Positions 9,537 through 15,835 of a stretch of 64,000 nucleotides of DNA are shown here, piece by piece. Made by a program: the position numbers and the translations under genes. Within the stretch, counting starts at the first letter, position 1. Each line of letters begins with the position of its first letter. A model generated the notes under the pieces. It made no database searches. It worked only from the letters and a program-made list of their open reading frames with translations, and was not told the DNA's origin. Origin of the DNA: Calditrichota bacterium (GTDB taxonomy: Bacteria > Calditrichota > Calditrichia > Calditrichales > Calditrichaceae); the NCBI GenBank assembly GCA_024278755.1, contig JAJRSO010000046.1:24194-88193 (forward strand), written 5' to 3'.

Positions 9537-11387
9537 TTAATAGTTAAAACGCAATCCAAACCGCATCTGACGGCCCGGCGCCGGATATCCCGGCAACACT
9601 TCGTACCTGCGATCTAAAATATTCAGCACTTTAAGATAGAGGTTCAGATTATTGCTTCCCAGACGAACCGTTCCGCTTACCACATTGTAATCCGACAGCG
9701 GCTGCTGATTGTTATTTGCTGCGTACAACTCGTGAATGAACTTTCCATACAAAAAAACACCAACCATCGATTTGGTGTAGGCAAACATATATTTAACCTG
9801 CTGTCGCGGATTAAAAGCCGTCAGTTGATCTGCTTCTAAAAAAGCATAGCTCAACTGAATATAAGCCGGATTTATAAAACGATAACGAATTTGCGTTTCC
9901 CAGCCCCACTGATTGGCGTTACCGCTGTTTAAAAATTTCATTACAGGTGTAGGCGGATTAATTTGTACTGCCTGGATAATGTTTTCAATTTGATTGTAAA
10001 AAGCCGCTACACGCCAGGAAAGACGACCAAACCAGGTATATTCCATCCCGCTTTCGTAGTTATTTACATTTTCATTTTTCAAATCGGAGTTCGCCGACGG
10101 AAACAGATAGAGTTCCATCAGGGTAGGCGTACGAAAACCGTTGCCGTAGGAAGCATACAGTTTAAACTGCGGATAAGGCCTTAGTGCTATACCAAACATT
10201 GGTGAAATTGTGGAAAGAGCCAGCGTATTATACTGGTAACGTATTCCTCCTTTCAGGTGCAGCATTCGAAATGGAGTATAAAATCCAACGACATAACCTC
10301 CGAAAGAATCCATTTGATGTAAATCGGTATTTACAACAGGCTTGCCATTGGGTAAAAAAGCAAATCTGTTTTTAGCCTTTCCCCCGAATCGCATTACATC
10401 AATTCCGCCGGCAAACTGCATTTTTTCGTTAAAAATAAAATGCTGATAGCTCGATAAACCATACGTAAAATCATTGGCCTGAAAACCGTCGTAAAATTCA
10501 TGCCTTCCGAAATTTGTATAAAACTGAGTAGAGCCGGTTAACCGGGAGTCTTTGTTGGCTAAAATAAGTTCGCCGGTACCACGGCGGATTTTACCGAAAC
10601 GGTGGATACCAAGTTTATCGGTTTCACCACGACTGGGATCATCAAACGAATAGGGTACATAGCGACCTTGCAATGAAAGATTCCAGTTTGCATTTATCTG
10701 ATACTGCCATCCCGCCTGATAATGCCGTGATTTAAAATCCGTCTGTTTTATATGCCCGTCGGACTGTTTTAAACTGTATGTGGCAAAAAAACCGCTTTTA
10801 TTCCATTGCCGGGCCACACTCATATCCAGACGTTGTGTATTAAAACTGCCGATTTCTATATTTGTTTTAAATGTTTGCCGATAAAGTGGCAGGGTCGTCA
10901 GATTAACCACTCCGCCCATCGCATGGCTGCCGAAGATGGTGGATGAAGCGCCCGTCAGCACTTCGGCCTGGTAAATATCACTGTTGCCGTACACATCCGG
11001 CAGCGGATGCCCGAAAATACCCATCACATCGGGATGCCCGTTTAGCAGAACCAGAACACCGGTATTGGGCTGTCCGCCCAAACCACGCAGATTTAACGCG
11101 CCGGCGCCCGCCGTACCCACACCGTAACCCATCACCTTTTTATCCAGTACATAGGCAGAAGGGCTCATTAAATCAACCGCTTCCAAAACGGAGTGACTGC
11201 TCATGACTTCCAAAATTTTTCCTGGAATAATTTGATAACTATCAGCTGAATTTTTTAAAGACGCACTATAACGGTTGGCTATAATTACAATTGAATCTTG
11301 TGAATTATAGACCTTTAGCGAATCCATCGCATGATTGGACGCAAAGGTAAACGAAAACATCATAAGTAAAATAAAAAAGCTGCGCAT
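9537..11387 (-). CDS. TonB-dependent outer-membrane receptor
   Basis: 616 residues. A signal peptide (to about residue 17) is followed by a TonB-box-like DSIVIIA (31-37), a plug domain (LNLRGLGGQPNTGVLVLLNG; GASSTIFGSHAMGGVVNL), and a 22-strand type barrel ending in the aromatic terminus RFGLRFNY. The size is close to BtuB-like receptors (about 600). It should import a scarce ligand across the outer membrane using TonB energy. Placement between ecfA and the S component makes it the outer-membrane partner of that ECF transporter. A metal, metallophore or corrinoid would fit, and NikR in the same cluster favours nickel. It is separated from ecfA by 124 bp with a hairpin, so it may also have its own transcript. 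Confidence 0.88.
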   Translation of the reverse strand: MRSFFILLMMFSFTFASNHAMDSLKVYNSQDSIVIIANRYSASLKNSADSYQIIPGKILEVMSSHSVLEAVDLMSPSAYVLDKKVMGYGVGTAGAGALNLRGLGGQPNTGVLVLLNGHPDVMGIFGHPLPDVYGNSDIYQAEVLTGASSTIFGSHAMGGVVNLTTLPLYRQTFKTNIEIGSFNTQRLDMSVARQWNKSGFFATYSLKQSDGHIKQTDFKSRHYQAGWQYQINANWNLSLQGRYVPYSFDDPSRGETDKLGIHRFGKIRRGTGELILANKDSRLTGSTQFYTNFGRHEFYDGFQANDFTYGLSSYQHFIFNEKMQFAGGIDVMRFGGKAKNRFAFLPNGKPVVNTDLHQMDSFGGYVVGFYTPFRMLHLKGGIRYQYNTLALSTISPMFGIALRPYPQFKLYASYGNGFRTPTLMELYLFPSANSDLKNENVNNYESGMEYTWFGRLSWRVAAFYNQIENIIQAVQINPPTPVMKFLNSGNANQWGWETQIRYRFINPAYIQLSYAFLEADQLTAFNPRQQVKYMFAYTKSMVGVFLYGKFIHELYAANNNQQPLSDYNVVSGTVRLGSNNLNLYLKVLNILDRRYEVLPGYPAPGRQMRFGLRFNY

Positions 11388-11472
11388 ATAAACCTCTCTT
11401 TGTTAATGAATGAACGTTCCCGCCGCAAACAGCAGGCATCCAAATAAACTTGAATCGGATTTTTAGTCCAAA

Positions 11473-11498
11473 ACCCGGAGAATAGACTACATCCGGGT
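11473..11498 (-). terminator. Hairpin, probable terminator or attenuator
   Basis: Perfect 7-bp inverted repeat ACCCGGA / TCCGGGT with a 12-base loop, followed on the minus strand by TTTT. It lies just after the ecfA stop and before the TonB-receptor gene. The short T run suggests partial termination, which would lower receptor expression relative to the transporter or separate two transcripts. Confidence 0.6.
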
Positions 11499-11511
11499 AG
11501 AATTAAATTAT

Positions 11512-12246
11512 TTAAACCTGGAACCTTAAAGGCAATTCCAGCTGGTTCTGCAAAAGCAGGGTTTTATTCTTTAAAATGGTATCTGGTTGTCCGTCCGCCA
11601 CCACCATCCCCTTATTTAACAGTATTATTCGGGTACAGGTATCCCATAAAAAATCCAAATCATGAGAAGTTACAACAATGGTCTGACGGCTGATATTCAT
11701 CCAGTCGATTAATTTTCGACGATGAAAGGCATCGAGATTGCCGGAAGGTTCGTCCAGGGCAATGAGTTCCGGTTTCATGGCCAAAACCCCGGCAATGGCG
11801 ATGAGTTTCTTTTGGCCGAAACTTATATGGATCGTAGAACTATTGTATAGTTCACGACTGTTTAATATTTGCAACGCTTCATTCACGCGCTGTTCCACTT
11901 CACTCTCTTCCAACCCCTGATTTCGGGGTCCAAAAGCCACATCGTCAAACACTTCCGTCATAAAAAGCTGATCATCGGGATTCTGAAAAACCAGCCCCGC
12001 CAAACGGCGAATTTCTTTAATATTCTTTTTATCCGAAACCGCTTTCCCAAATATTTCCAGATGCCCTTCGGGAAGCCGCAGCCCGTTAAGCAAGGTTAAT
12101 AAAGTGGATTTCCCCGCACCGTTAGGGCCGATAATCCCCACCTTTTCTCCCTCCATTATTCTTAAATCCAGCCGTTCCAAAGCAAGCGTTCCCGCAGGAT
12201 AACGAAACGATACGGCCTCCGCCTCAATTGCTACATTATACGCCAT
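11512..12246 (-). CDS. ecfA: ECF transporter ATPase (EcfA/CbiO/NikO type)
   Basis: 244 residues from the ATG at 12246. The frame stays open upstream, but this ATG opens the usual AYNVAIEAEAVSFRYP strand and overlaps the ecfT end by 16 bp. Walker A GPNGAGKST, Q-loop VFQNPDDQLF (the NPDDQ signature typical of ECF ATPases), a signature ISFGQKK in place of LSGGQ, Walker B LIALDEPSG and H-loop VTSHD are all present. It powers the transporter from the cytoplasm together with EcfT. A single ATPase gene implies a homodimer, as in nickel/cobalt systems. The altered signature FGQKK is normal for this group. Confidence 0.9.
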   Translation of the reverse strand: MAYNVAIEAEAVSFRYPAGTLALERLDLRIMEGEKVGIIGPNGAGKSTLLTLLNGLRLPEGHLEIFGKAVSDKKNIKEIRRLAGLVFQNPDDQLFMTEVFDDVAFGPRNQGLEESEVEQRVNEALQILNSRELYNSSTIHISFGQKKLIAIAGVLAMKPELIALDEPSGNLDAFHRRKLIDWMNISRQTIVVTSHDLDFLWDTCTRIILLNKGMVVADGQPDTILKNKTLLLQNQLELPLRFQV

Positions 12247-12983
12247 AACCAGAAACCCGCCGTTAATAAAACCGTACACAAAAAAAATATCGTATCTGCA
12301 AAACACCAGTTCAGTTTATACACAATCGGAAAACGGCCTGTAAATCCCCGGCTGACCATTGCTTCGCTACTACGTCCGGAGCGTTCCCATACGCGAAGAA
12401 GATACATCAGTAAAAAATTGCCCGCCGCATGCCGCGAAGCGGCTCTTCTCAAACGCAGATTCCGGGCCCGCAAGGCAAGCTTTACCCGTATGGCTTCCAG
12501 ATTAAAAACCTGTAACATACGTTGCAGATAAAAATATATTGCGATAGCCCAGTGCGGCGTTCGCCAGTTATTCAGGAGGGCGATAATTTGTTTATATGAC
12601 AATGAACGGCTAAGTGCAAAAGAGATGTTTAGTAAAAAGAACGCTTTAAAATGTACCGCTAAAAACTGCCAGAGCCCCTCGCGGTAGAGTGTAAACGGCC
12701 CCACCTGACCAAAAATTTCAAAACCGCCTAATTTTTGGAAAGGCAAATGAAACGTAATGAATAAAAGCATAGGATAAACACGTAAAATATCTTTAAATAT
12801 AAAAATTAACTGCGCCCTCGCTAAACTCCATAAAACGATCAGTAAAAGCAGATAGTAAAGTCGATCCGCTTTTTCCAGCGGCTGTAAATACAAAACCGAA
12901 ACGGCCGTTAGCACCCCTGCAAAAAACTGTGCCCGCGGGTCAAACTTATTTAATCGAAATATTGTTTCTCTATTCAAATTCAT
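12231..12983 (-). CDS. ecfT: ECF transporter transmembrane coupling protein EcfT (CbiQ/NikQ type)
   Basis: 250 residues with four or five membrane helices and a cytoplasmic coupling region. Two Arg-containing coupling helices are visible: LALRARNLRLRRAA (about 165-178) and SEAMVSRGFTGRF (about 205-217), matching the conserved Ala-Arg-Gly/Ser-Arg-Gly motifs that dock on the ATPase. It couples ATP hydrolysis to tilting of the S component. It follows nikR by 16 bp and overlaps ecfA, so nikR-ecfT-ecfA form one unit. Confidence 0.88.
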   Translation of the reverse strand: MNLNRETIFRLNKFDPRAQFFAGVLTAVSVLYLQPLEKADRLYYLLLLIVLWSLARAQLIFIFKDILRVYPMLLFITFHLPFQKLGGFEIFGQVGPFTLYREGLWQFLAVHFKAFFLLNISFALSRSLSYKQIIALLNNWRTPHWAIAIYFYLQRMLQVFNLEAIRVKLALRARNLRLRRAASRHAAGNFLLMYLLRVWERSGRSSEAMVSRGFTGRFPIVYKLNWCFADTIFFLCTVLLTAGFWLWRIM

Positions 12984-12999
12984 CCCGGAATTCCAATCG

Positions 13000-13419
13000 T
13001 CAGTCCAAACCTTTTCCGTCCGAAGTAAGATAGAGTTTTCCGTGCTTAACTCCCTTTTCTGCCAGCATACGGTCGGCCGTTTTCCGTATCAGTGCGGGCG
13101 TTCCTTTTATAACTATCACTTCCAAACAGTTAACATGATCCAAATGGACATGCATGGACGAAATAATGTGCTCGTGATGGGCATGCTGTATTTCCGTCAG
13201 TTTCTCCGTTAATTCACGTTTAGAATGATCGTATAAAATATGTAAAACACCCAGAACCACTTCATTTACCTCAATCTCCTCTTCTACCAGCGCACGTCGA
13301 ATTAAATCCCGGATGGCTTCGGAGCGGTTGCCGTAGCCCCTTGCTTCGATATGAGCATCAAAACGTTCCATCAGTTTACCCGGTAAAGACATTCCGAAAC
13401 GAACCATAGATTCAGACAT
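13000..13419 (-). CDS. nikR: Nickel-responsive regulator NikR
   Basis: 139 residues. The N-terminal ribbon-helix-helix (VRFGMSLPGKLMERFDAHI ... NRSEAIRDLIR) and the C-terminal ACT-like tetramerisation domain are complete. The square-planar nickel ligands known from E. coli NikR (H76, H87, H89, C95) align exactly with H79, H90, H92 and C98 here (SSMHVHLDHVNCLE). Nickel loading should make it bind DNA and repress uptake. It heads the ecfT-ecfA operon and has a palindromic operator against its ribosome site. The intact ligand set argues for true nickel sensing rather than a generic RHH regulator. Confidence 0.95.
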   Translation of the reverse strand: MSESMVRFGMSLPGKLMERFDAHIEARGYGNRSEAIRDLIRRALVEEEIEVNEVVLGVLHILYDHSKRELTEKLTEIQHAHHEHIISSMHVHLDHVNCLEVIVIKGTPALIRKTADRMLAEKGVKHGKLYLTSDGKGLD

Positions 13420-13432
13420 ATTTCAAGTCTCC

Positions 13433-13459
13433 GTGTTACTTTTCTAACAATAGTAACAC
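13433..13459. promoter_or_regulatory. NikR operator GTGTTAC-N13-GTAACAC
   Basis: A perfect 7+7 palindrome (GTGTTAC 13433-13439, GTAACAC 13453-13459) with a 13-base spacer. It ends next to the GGAG ribosome site of nikR, 14 bp before its ATG. A GTGTTAC/GTAACAC half-site pair is, from memory, the form used by NikR in several non-enterobacterial lineages. Occupancy would block nikR-ecfT-ecfA transcription, giving nickel-dependent autoregulation. Confidence 0.85.
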
Positions 13460-13529
13460 CCGCGATCGAATCGATCAAGCATAAAAAAAAATTCTTTTTC
13501 AAATAAATGGTTTATTTTTGTACACCCTA

Positions 13530-13558
13530 TTGACTTTATTTTTTACATTTCCTATTTT
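13530..13558 (+). promoter_or_regulatory. lexA promoter (-35/-10)
   Basis: TTGACT (13530-13535) and TATTTT (13553-13558) are separated by 17 bp. The LexA-type palindrome begins 4 bp after the -10 element, over the expected transcription start. Confidence 0.6.
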
Positions 13559-13561
13559 TGG

Positions 13562-13575
13562 TGTACTCTGGTACA
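13562..13575. promoter_or_regulatory. Putative LexA operator TGTAC-N4-GTACA
   Basis: Perfect 5+5 palindrome TGTACTCTGGTACA placed immediately downstream of the lexA -10 and 16 bp before the lexA ATG. A second copy with one mismatch precedes the DUF6504-like gene at 14876. This is neither the E. coli (CTGT-N8-ACAG) nor the Bacillus box, but position and recurrence support autoregulation. Confidence 0.7.
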
Positions 13576-13590
13576 TTTAAAGGAATAAAA

Positions 13591-14205
13591 ATGAAAACCC
13601 TTACCGACCGTCAAAAAGAGTTATTGCAGTTAATAGCCCGCAATATCGAAGAAAAAGGCTATCCGCCATCTTACCAGGAATTGGCAAATTCCATGAATAT
13701 TAAATCCAAATTTGCTATTCTAAAACATATCGACGCCTTGGTGAGCAAAGGATATCTGGAAAAGGATTCTTCTGCCCGCGGCCTGCGTATCATTGCCTCC
13801 GATTATGCGCCGGGCAATAAAAATGAAATCAACGTTCCGCTCATCGGCCGGGTCGCCGCCGGATTTCCCATTTTGGCTCAGGAAAATGTAGAACGCTACA
13901 TTCCCATCCCCCGGGCCATGATAAAAGCCGAGGGCCGTTATTTTGCCTTAAAAGTTCGTGGCGACAGTATGATCAATGCCGGTATTTTTGAAGAAGACCT
14001 CGTCGTTGTCAATTCTACCAATGCCGCCCATAACAAAGAGATTGTTGTTGCCCTGATTGGGGATGAAGTAACCGTTAAACGTTTAATCCGCTCTAACGGC
14101 AAGATTTACTTAAAAGCAGAAAATCCCGCCTACGATGATATTTATCCGGAGAGTGAATGGTCTATTCAGGGTAAAGTCGTGGGGCTGATTCGTGAGATTA
14201 ATTAA
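13591..14205 (+). CDS. lexA: SOS repressor LexA
   Basis: 204 residues from the ATG at 13591, which has AAAGGA upstream; an earlier in-frame start would lie before the operator. The winged helix-turn-helix (1-65, TDRQKELLQLI; PPSYQELA) is followed by the S24 protease domain. The cleavage bond Ala90-Gly91 lies in GRVAAGFPI, with catalytic Ser126 (GDSM) and Lys163 (VTVKR). It represses DNA-damage genes and self-cleaves on RecA filament contact. The HTH recognition helix region (SKFAILKHIDAL) differs from E. coli, in line with a different operator. The divergent neighbour is nikR; a catalytically dead paralogue follows after 12 bp. Confidence 0.95.
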   Translation: MKTLTDRQKELLQLIARNIEEKGYPPSYQELANSMNIKSKFAILKHIDALVSKGYLEKDSSARGLRIIASDYAPGNKNEINVPLIGRVAAGFPILAQENVERYIPIPRAMIKAEGRYFALKVRGDSMINAGIFEEDLVVVNSTNAAHNKEIVVALIGDEVTVKRLIRSNGKIYLKAENPAYDDIYPESEWSIQGKVVGLIREIN

Positions 14206-14217
14206 CACCTGGCTGAT

Positions 14218-14664
14218 ATGAAAAACAAACCATCCAACCCTATTTTTTATAATGAAAAAACGACGGTAGGAACCAGTGAGTTTTATAGTATCCCGTTGAT
14301 GGGAGAAGTTCATATAGAAAATGAATTTGGCTCAGGAGGAAATTATTCCTTAGGAGAATTGATTAAAAACGTTCGCCAAAAGGATTTACGCTCCATTACC
14401 CTGCGCACCATGGACAACGGCCTGGCCGGAGACGGTATTTATTTCGGGGATTTCCTGACGGTCGATTTAACATCAAAACCCGTTAATGGCGGTATTGCCG
14501 CTATAAAATTAGGTAGTAAAATTTATATCCGTAAAATATTTTTCGAACACAATTTTATCCGGTTGGAAACAACCGATCCCACCAATTCTCCATTAATTGT
14601 CGATCCTCAAACACCCGGTTTTGAGATTATCGGCCGGGTACATACGGTTATTCGGGAATTATAA
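14218..14664 (+). CDS. LexA/UmuD-like S24 domain protein lacking the catalytic dyad
   Basis: 148 residues corresponding to the C-terminal half of LexA without a DNA-binding domain. Landmarks align with LexA: SIPLMGEV to VPLIGRV, GIYFGDFLTV to GIFEEDLVVV, and IIGRVHTVIREL to VVGLIREI. The cleavage Ala-Gly is absent (MGEVHIENE), the GDSM serine is replaced by RTMD (about 63-66), and the lysine is Arg105 (IYIRK). It therefore cannot self-cleave by the known mechanism. It sits 12 bp after lexA and should be SOS-induced with it. It could heterodimerise with LexA or act as a UmuD-like partner; both are inferences. Confidence 0.75.
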   Translation: MKNKPSNPIFYNEKTTVGTSEFYSIPLMGEVHIENEFGSGGNYSLGELIKNVRQKDLRSITLRTMDNGLAGDGIYFGDFLTVDLTSKPVNGGIAAIKLGSKIYIRKIFFEHNFIRLETTDPTNSPLIVDPQTPGFEIIGRVHTVIREL

Positions 14665-14701
14665 AACCAGGTTATATCCCGACTCCCTTTATTATTCATA
14701 C

Positions 14702-14777
14702 CCAAATTTCTAAAGTAAAATTTAGGAAATACCAAACTCTAAAATGCCTCTGCAAGGTAATTTTTGTTTGAGATTTA
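14702..14777. repeat. Direct repeat element, copy 1
   Basis: About 76 bp beginning at a TTTCTAAA...TTTAGGAAA inverted repeat and ending TTTGTTTGAGATTTA. It lies 37 bp after the LexA-like gene. A related copy occurs at 15186-15280 on the other side of the DUF6504-like gene. Confidence 0.7.
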
Positions 14778-14842
14778 ATTTACTGTTTTTTTAATATTTA
14801 TTTAATTTTTGCTATTTGTACTTTAGAATTTAAAATTTAATC

Positions 14843-14869
14843 TTGCCTTTTTCCCCATTTTTTTATACT
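14843..14869 (+). promoter_or_regulatory. Promoter of the DUF6504-like gene
   Basis: TATACT (14864-14869) is a good -10. A TTGCCT at 14843 gives a short 15-bp spacing, so the -35 is uncertain. The LexA-type half-sites start 6 bp downstream. Confidence 0.45.
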
Positions 14870-14875
14870 TTTAGG

Positions 14876-14889
14876 TGTACGTTTGTATA
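14876..14889. promoter_or_regulatory. Putative LexA operator TGTAC-GTTT-GTATA
   Basis: Matches the lexA operator TGTAC-N4-GTACA with one mismatch in the second arm. It has the same position relative to the -10 (about 6 bp downstream) and to the start codon (21 bp upstream of GTG 14911). Confidence 0.6.
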
Positions 14890-14910
14890 TTTATTAAAAA
14901 CAGGAAAACC

Positions 14911-15165
14911 GTGACCTTCGAAGATATTTTTGAACCCATTGAGGTAATCTCCTATTTCCGGGAGGGCAAACTTCGCCCGCTGCGTTTTCGATGGAACGGA
15001 CGGGTATACAAAATAAAACAACTGAACGGGCACTGGATCAGTCATCAGGGGTACAGTAAAGAACATCACTACTCCGTCATTTCCGACAGTTCCGATTATT
15101 TTGAGCTGCTGTTTAACAGCGCCGATTTTGACTGGCAGGTGGCGCGGGTATGCCTGGGTGGATAA
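14911..15165 (+). CDS. DUF6504-like small protein, probably SOS-regulated
   Basis: 84 residues from GTG at 14911, preceded by AGGA. An upstream GTG at 14875 would lie inside the operator and is less likely. The core RPLRFRWNGRVYKI ... GHWISHQGY ... YYSV-like ... DSSDYFELLF ... WQVARVCLGG has the pattern of DUF6504, a short beta-rich family that in actinobacteria accompanies the mutasome genes imuA, imuB and dnaE2. A LexA-type operator lies directly over the start region. A role in damage tolerance is inferred from family and operator; no polymerase genes are in the window. Confidence 0.7.
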   Translation: MTFEDIFEPIEVISYFREGKLRPLRFRWNGRVYKIKQLNGHWISHQGYSKEHHYSVISDSSDYFELLFNSADFDWQVARVCLGG

Positions 15166-15185
15166 AACCACTTAATAAGTATCAG

Positions 15186-15280
15186 CCGAATTTCTAAAGT
15201 GAAATTTTAGAAGCGCCAAATAATACCAAATTTTAAAATTTAAACATGCATCCGCAAGGCGATTCTTGTTTGAGATTTAT
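15186..15280. repeat. Direct repeat element, copy 2
   Basis: Starts with the inverted repeat TTTCTAAA-gtga-AATTTTAGAA and ends TTGTTTGAGATTTAT, matching copy 1 (14702-14777) with about 20 extra bases in the middle. Both copies lie 20-40 bp after a stop codon. Confidence 0.7.
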
Positions 15281-15471
15281 TTGTTTTTTGTAGCGCTATG
15301 TCGATCCGGGCGGGTAAGCACAAATACAAAAAGGAAAAGCCACAGATTACCATCACGCCAGAGGCGGACAGACCAAGAAAACAGGAGAACAACCGAGCAA
15401 TTCTATTTGTTCTGTTATAGTTTTACCTGGCAAAACGTTGCGCCCTTCGCACTTAAAAAATAAAAAAAATC

Positions 15472-15560
15472 TTAGCCGAGAATGGTCAATGAACGCGAAT
15501 AAACTAAAACAAACGAAACAATGATTAAATCAGTGAATATCCGTGTTCATCCGCGGCTAA
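15472..15560. repeat. Imperfect inverted-repeat (MITE-like) element
   Basis: Begins TTAGCCGAGAATG and ends CATCCGCGGCTAA, so the ends are imperfect inverted copies about 89 bp apart. The right half ATCCGTGTTCATCCGCGG belongs to a class of intergenic hairpins that I recall from many large bacterial genomes. A comparable element lies at 22324-22386. Confidence 0.55.
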
Positions 15561-15835
15561 AAAAACGGCAACACCCTGCTTTAGTCAGGGATGAAACGAC
15601 TTATCCGTTTAACCGAAAACGAATAGCCGGTTTTATCAATTTAAGCTTTTTCCATAAATCCTGCTACTTTCTTCCAATAGGCGCCCGGCACAAATCATTT
15701 TAGTGAATCCTTCAATATTTTATTAAATTAATTGCGGCTACGGAAAACGAAGGTTCGTTTTACCGGTTTCCGCCGCTTAAAACAAGACACCGTATCAAAA
15801 ATGAAAGCGGGGCTGTTCTGCCGCATCCCATAGAA

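Larger units (their letters stand above)
15166..15835. other. Intergenic region with repeats
   Basis: About 670 bp without a convincing gene. It holds the second TTTCTAAA repeat element (15186-15280) and an imperfect hairpin repeat (15472-15560). From 15707 it contains an open frame that runs into the histidine kinase without a clear start codon. Short open frames here have no family resemblance or ribosome site. Confidence 0.6.

Noticed and set aside
15266..15463. 65-codon open frame in the repeat-rich spacer
   Set aside because: Starts inside the direct-repeat element, no ribosome site, arginine/lysine-rich low-information sequence with no family resemblance.
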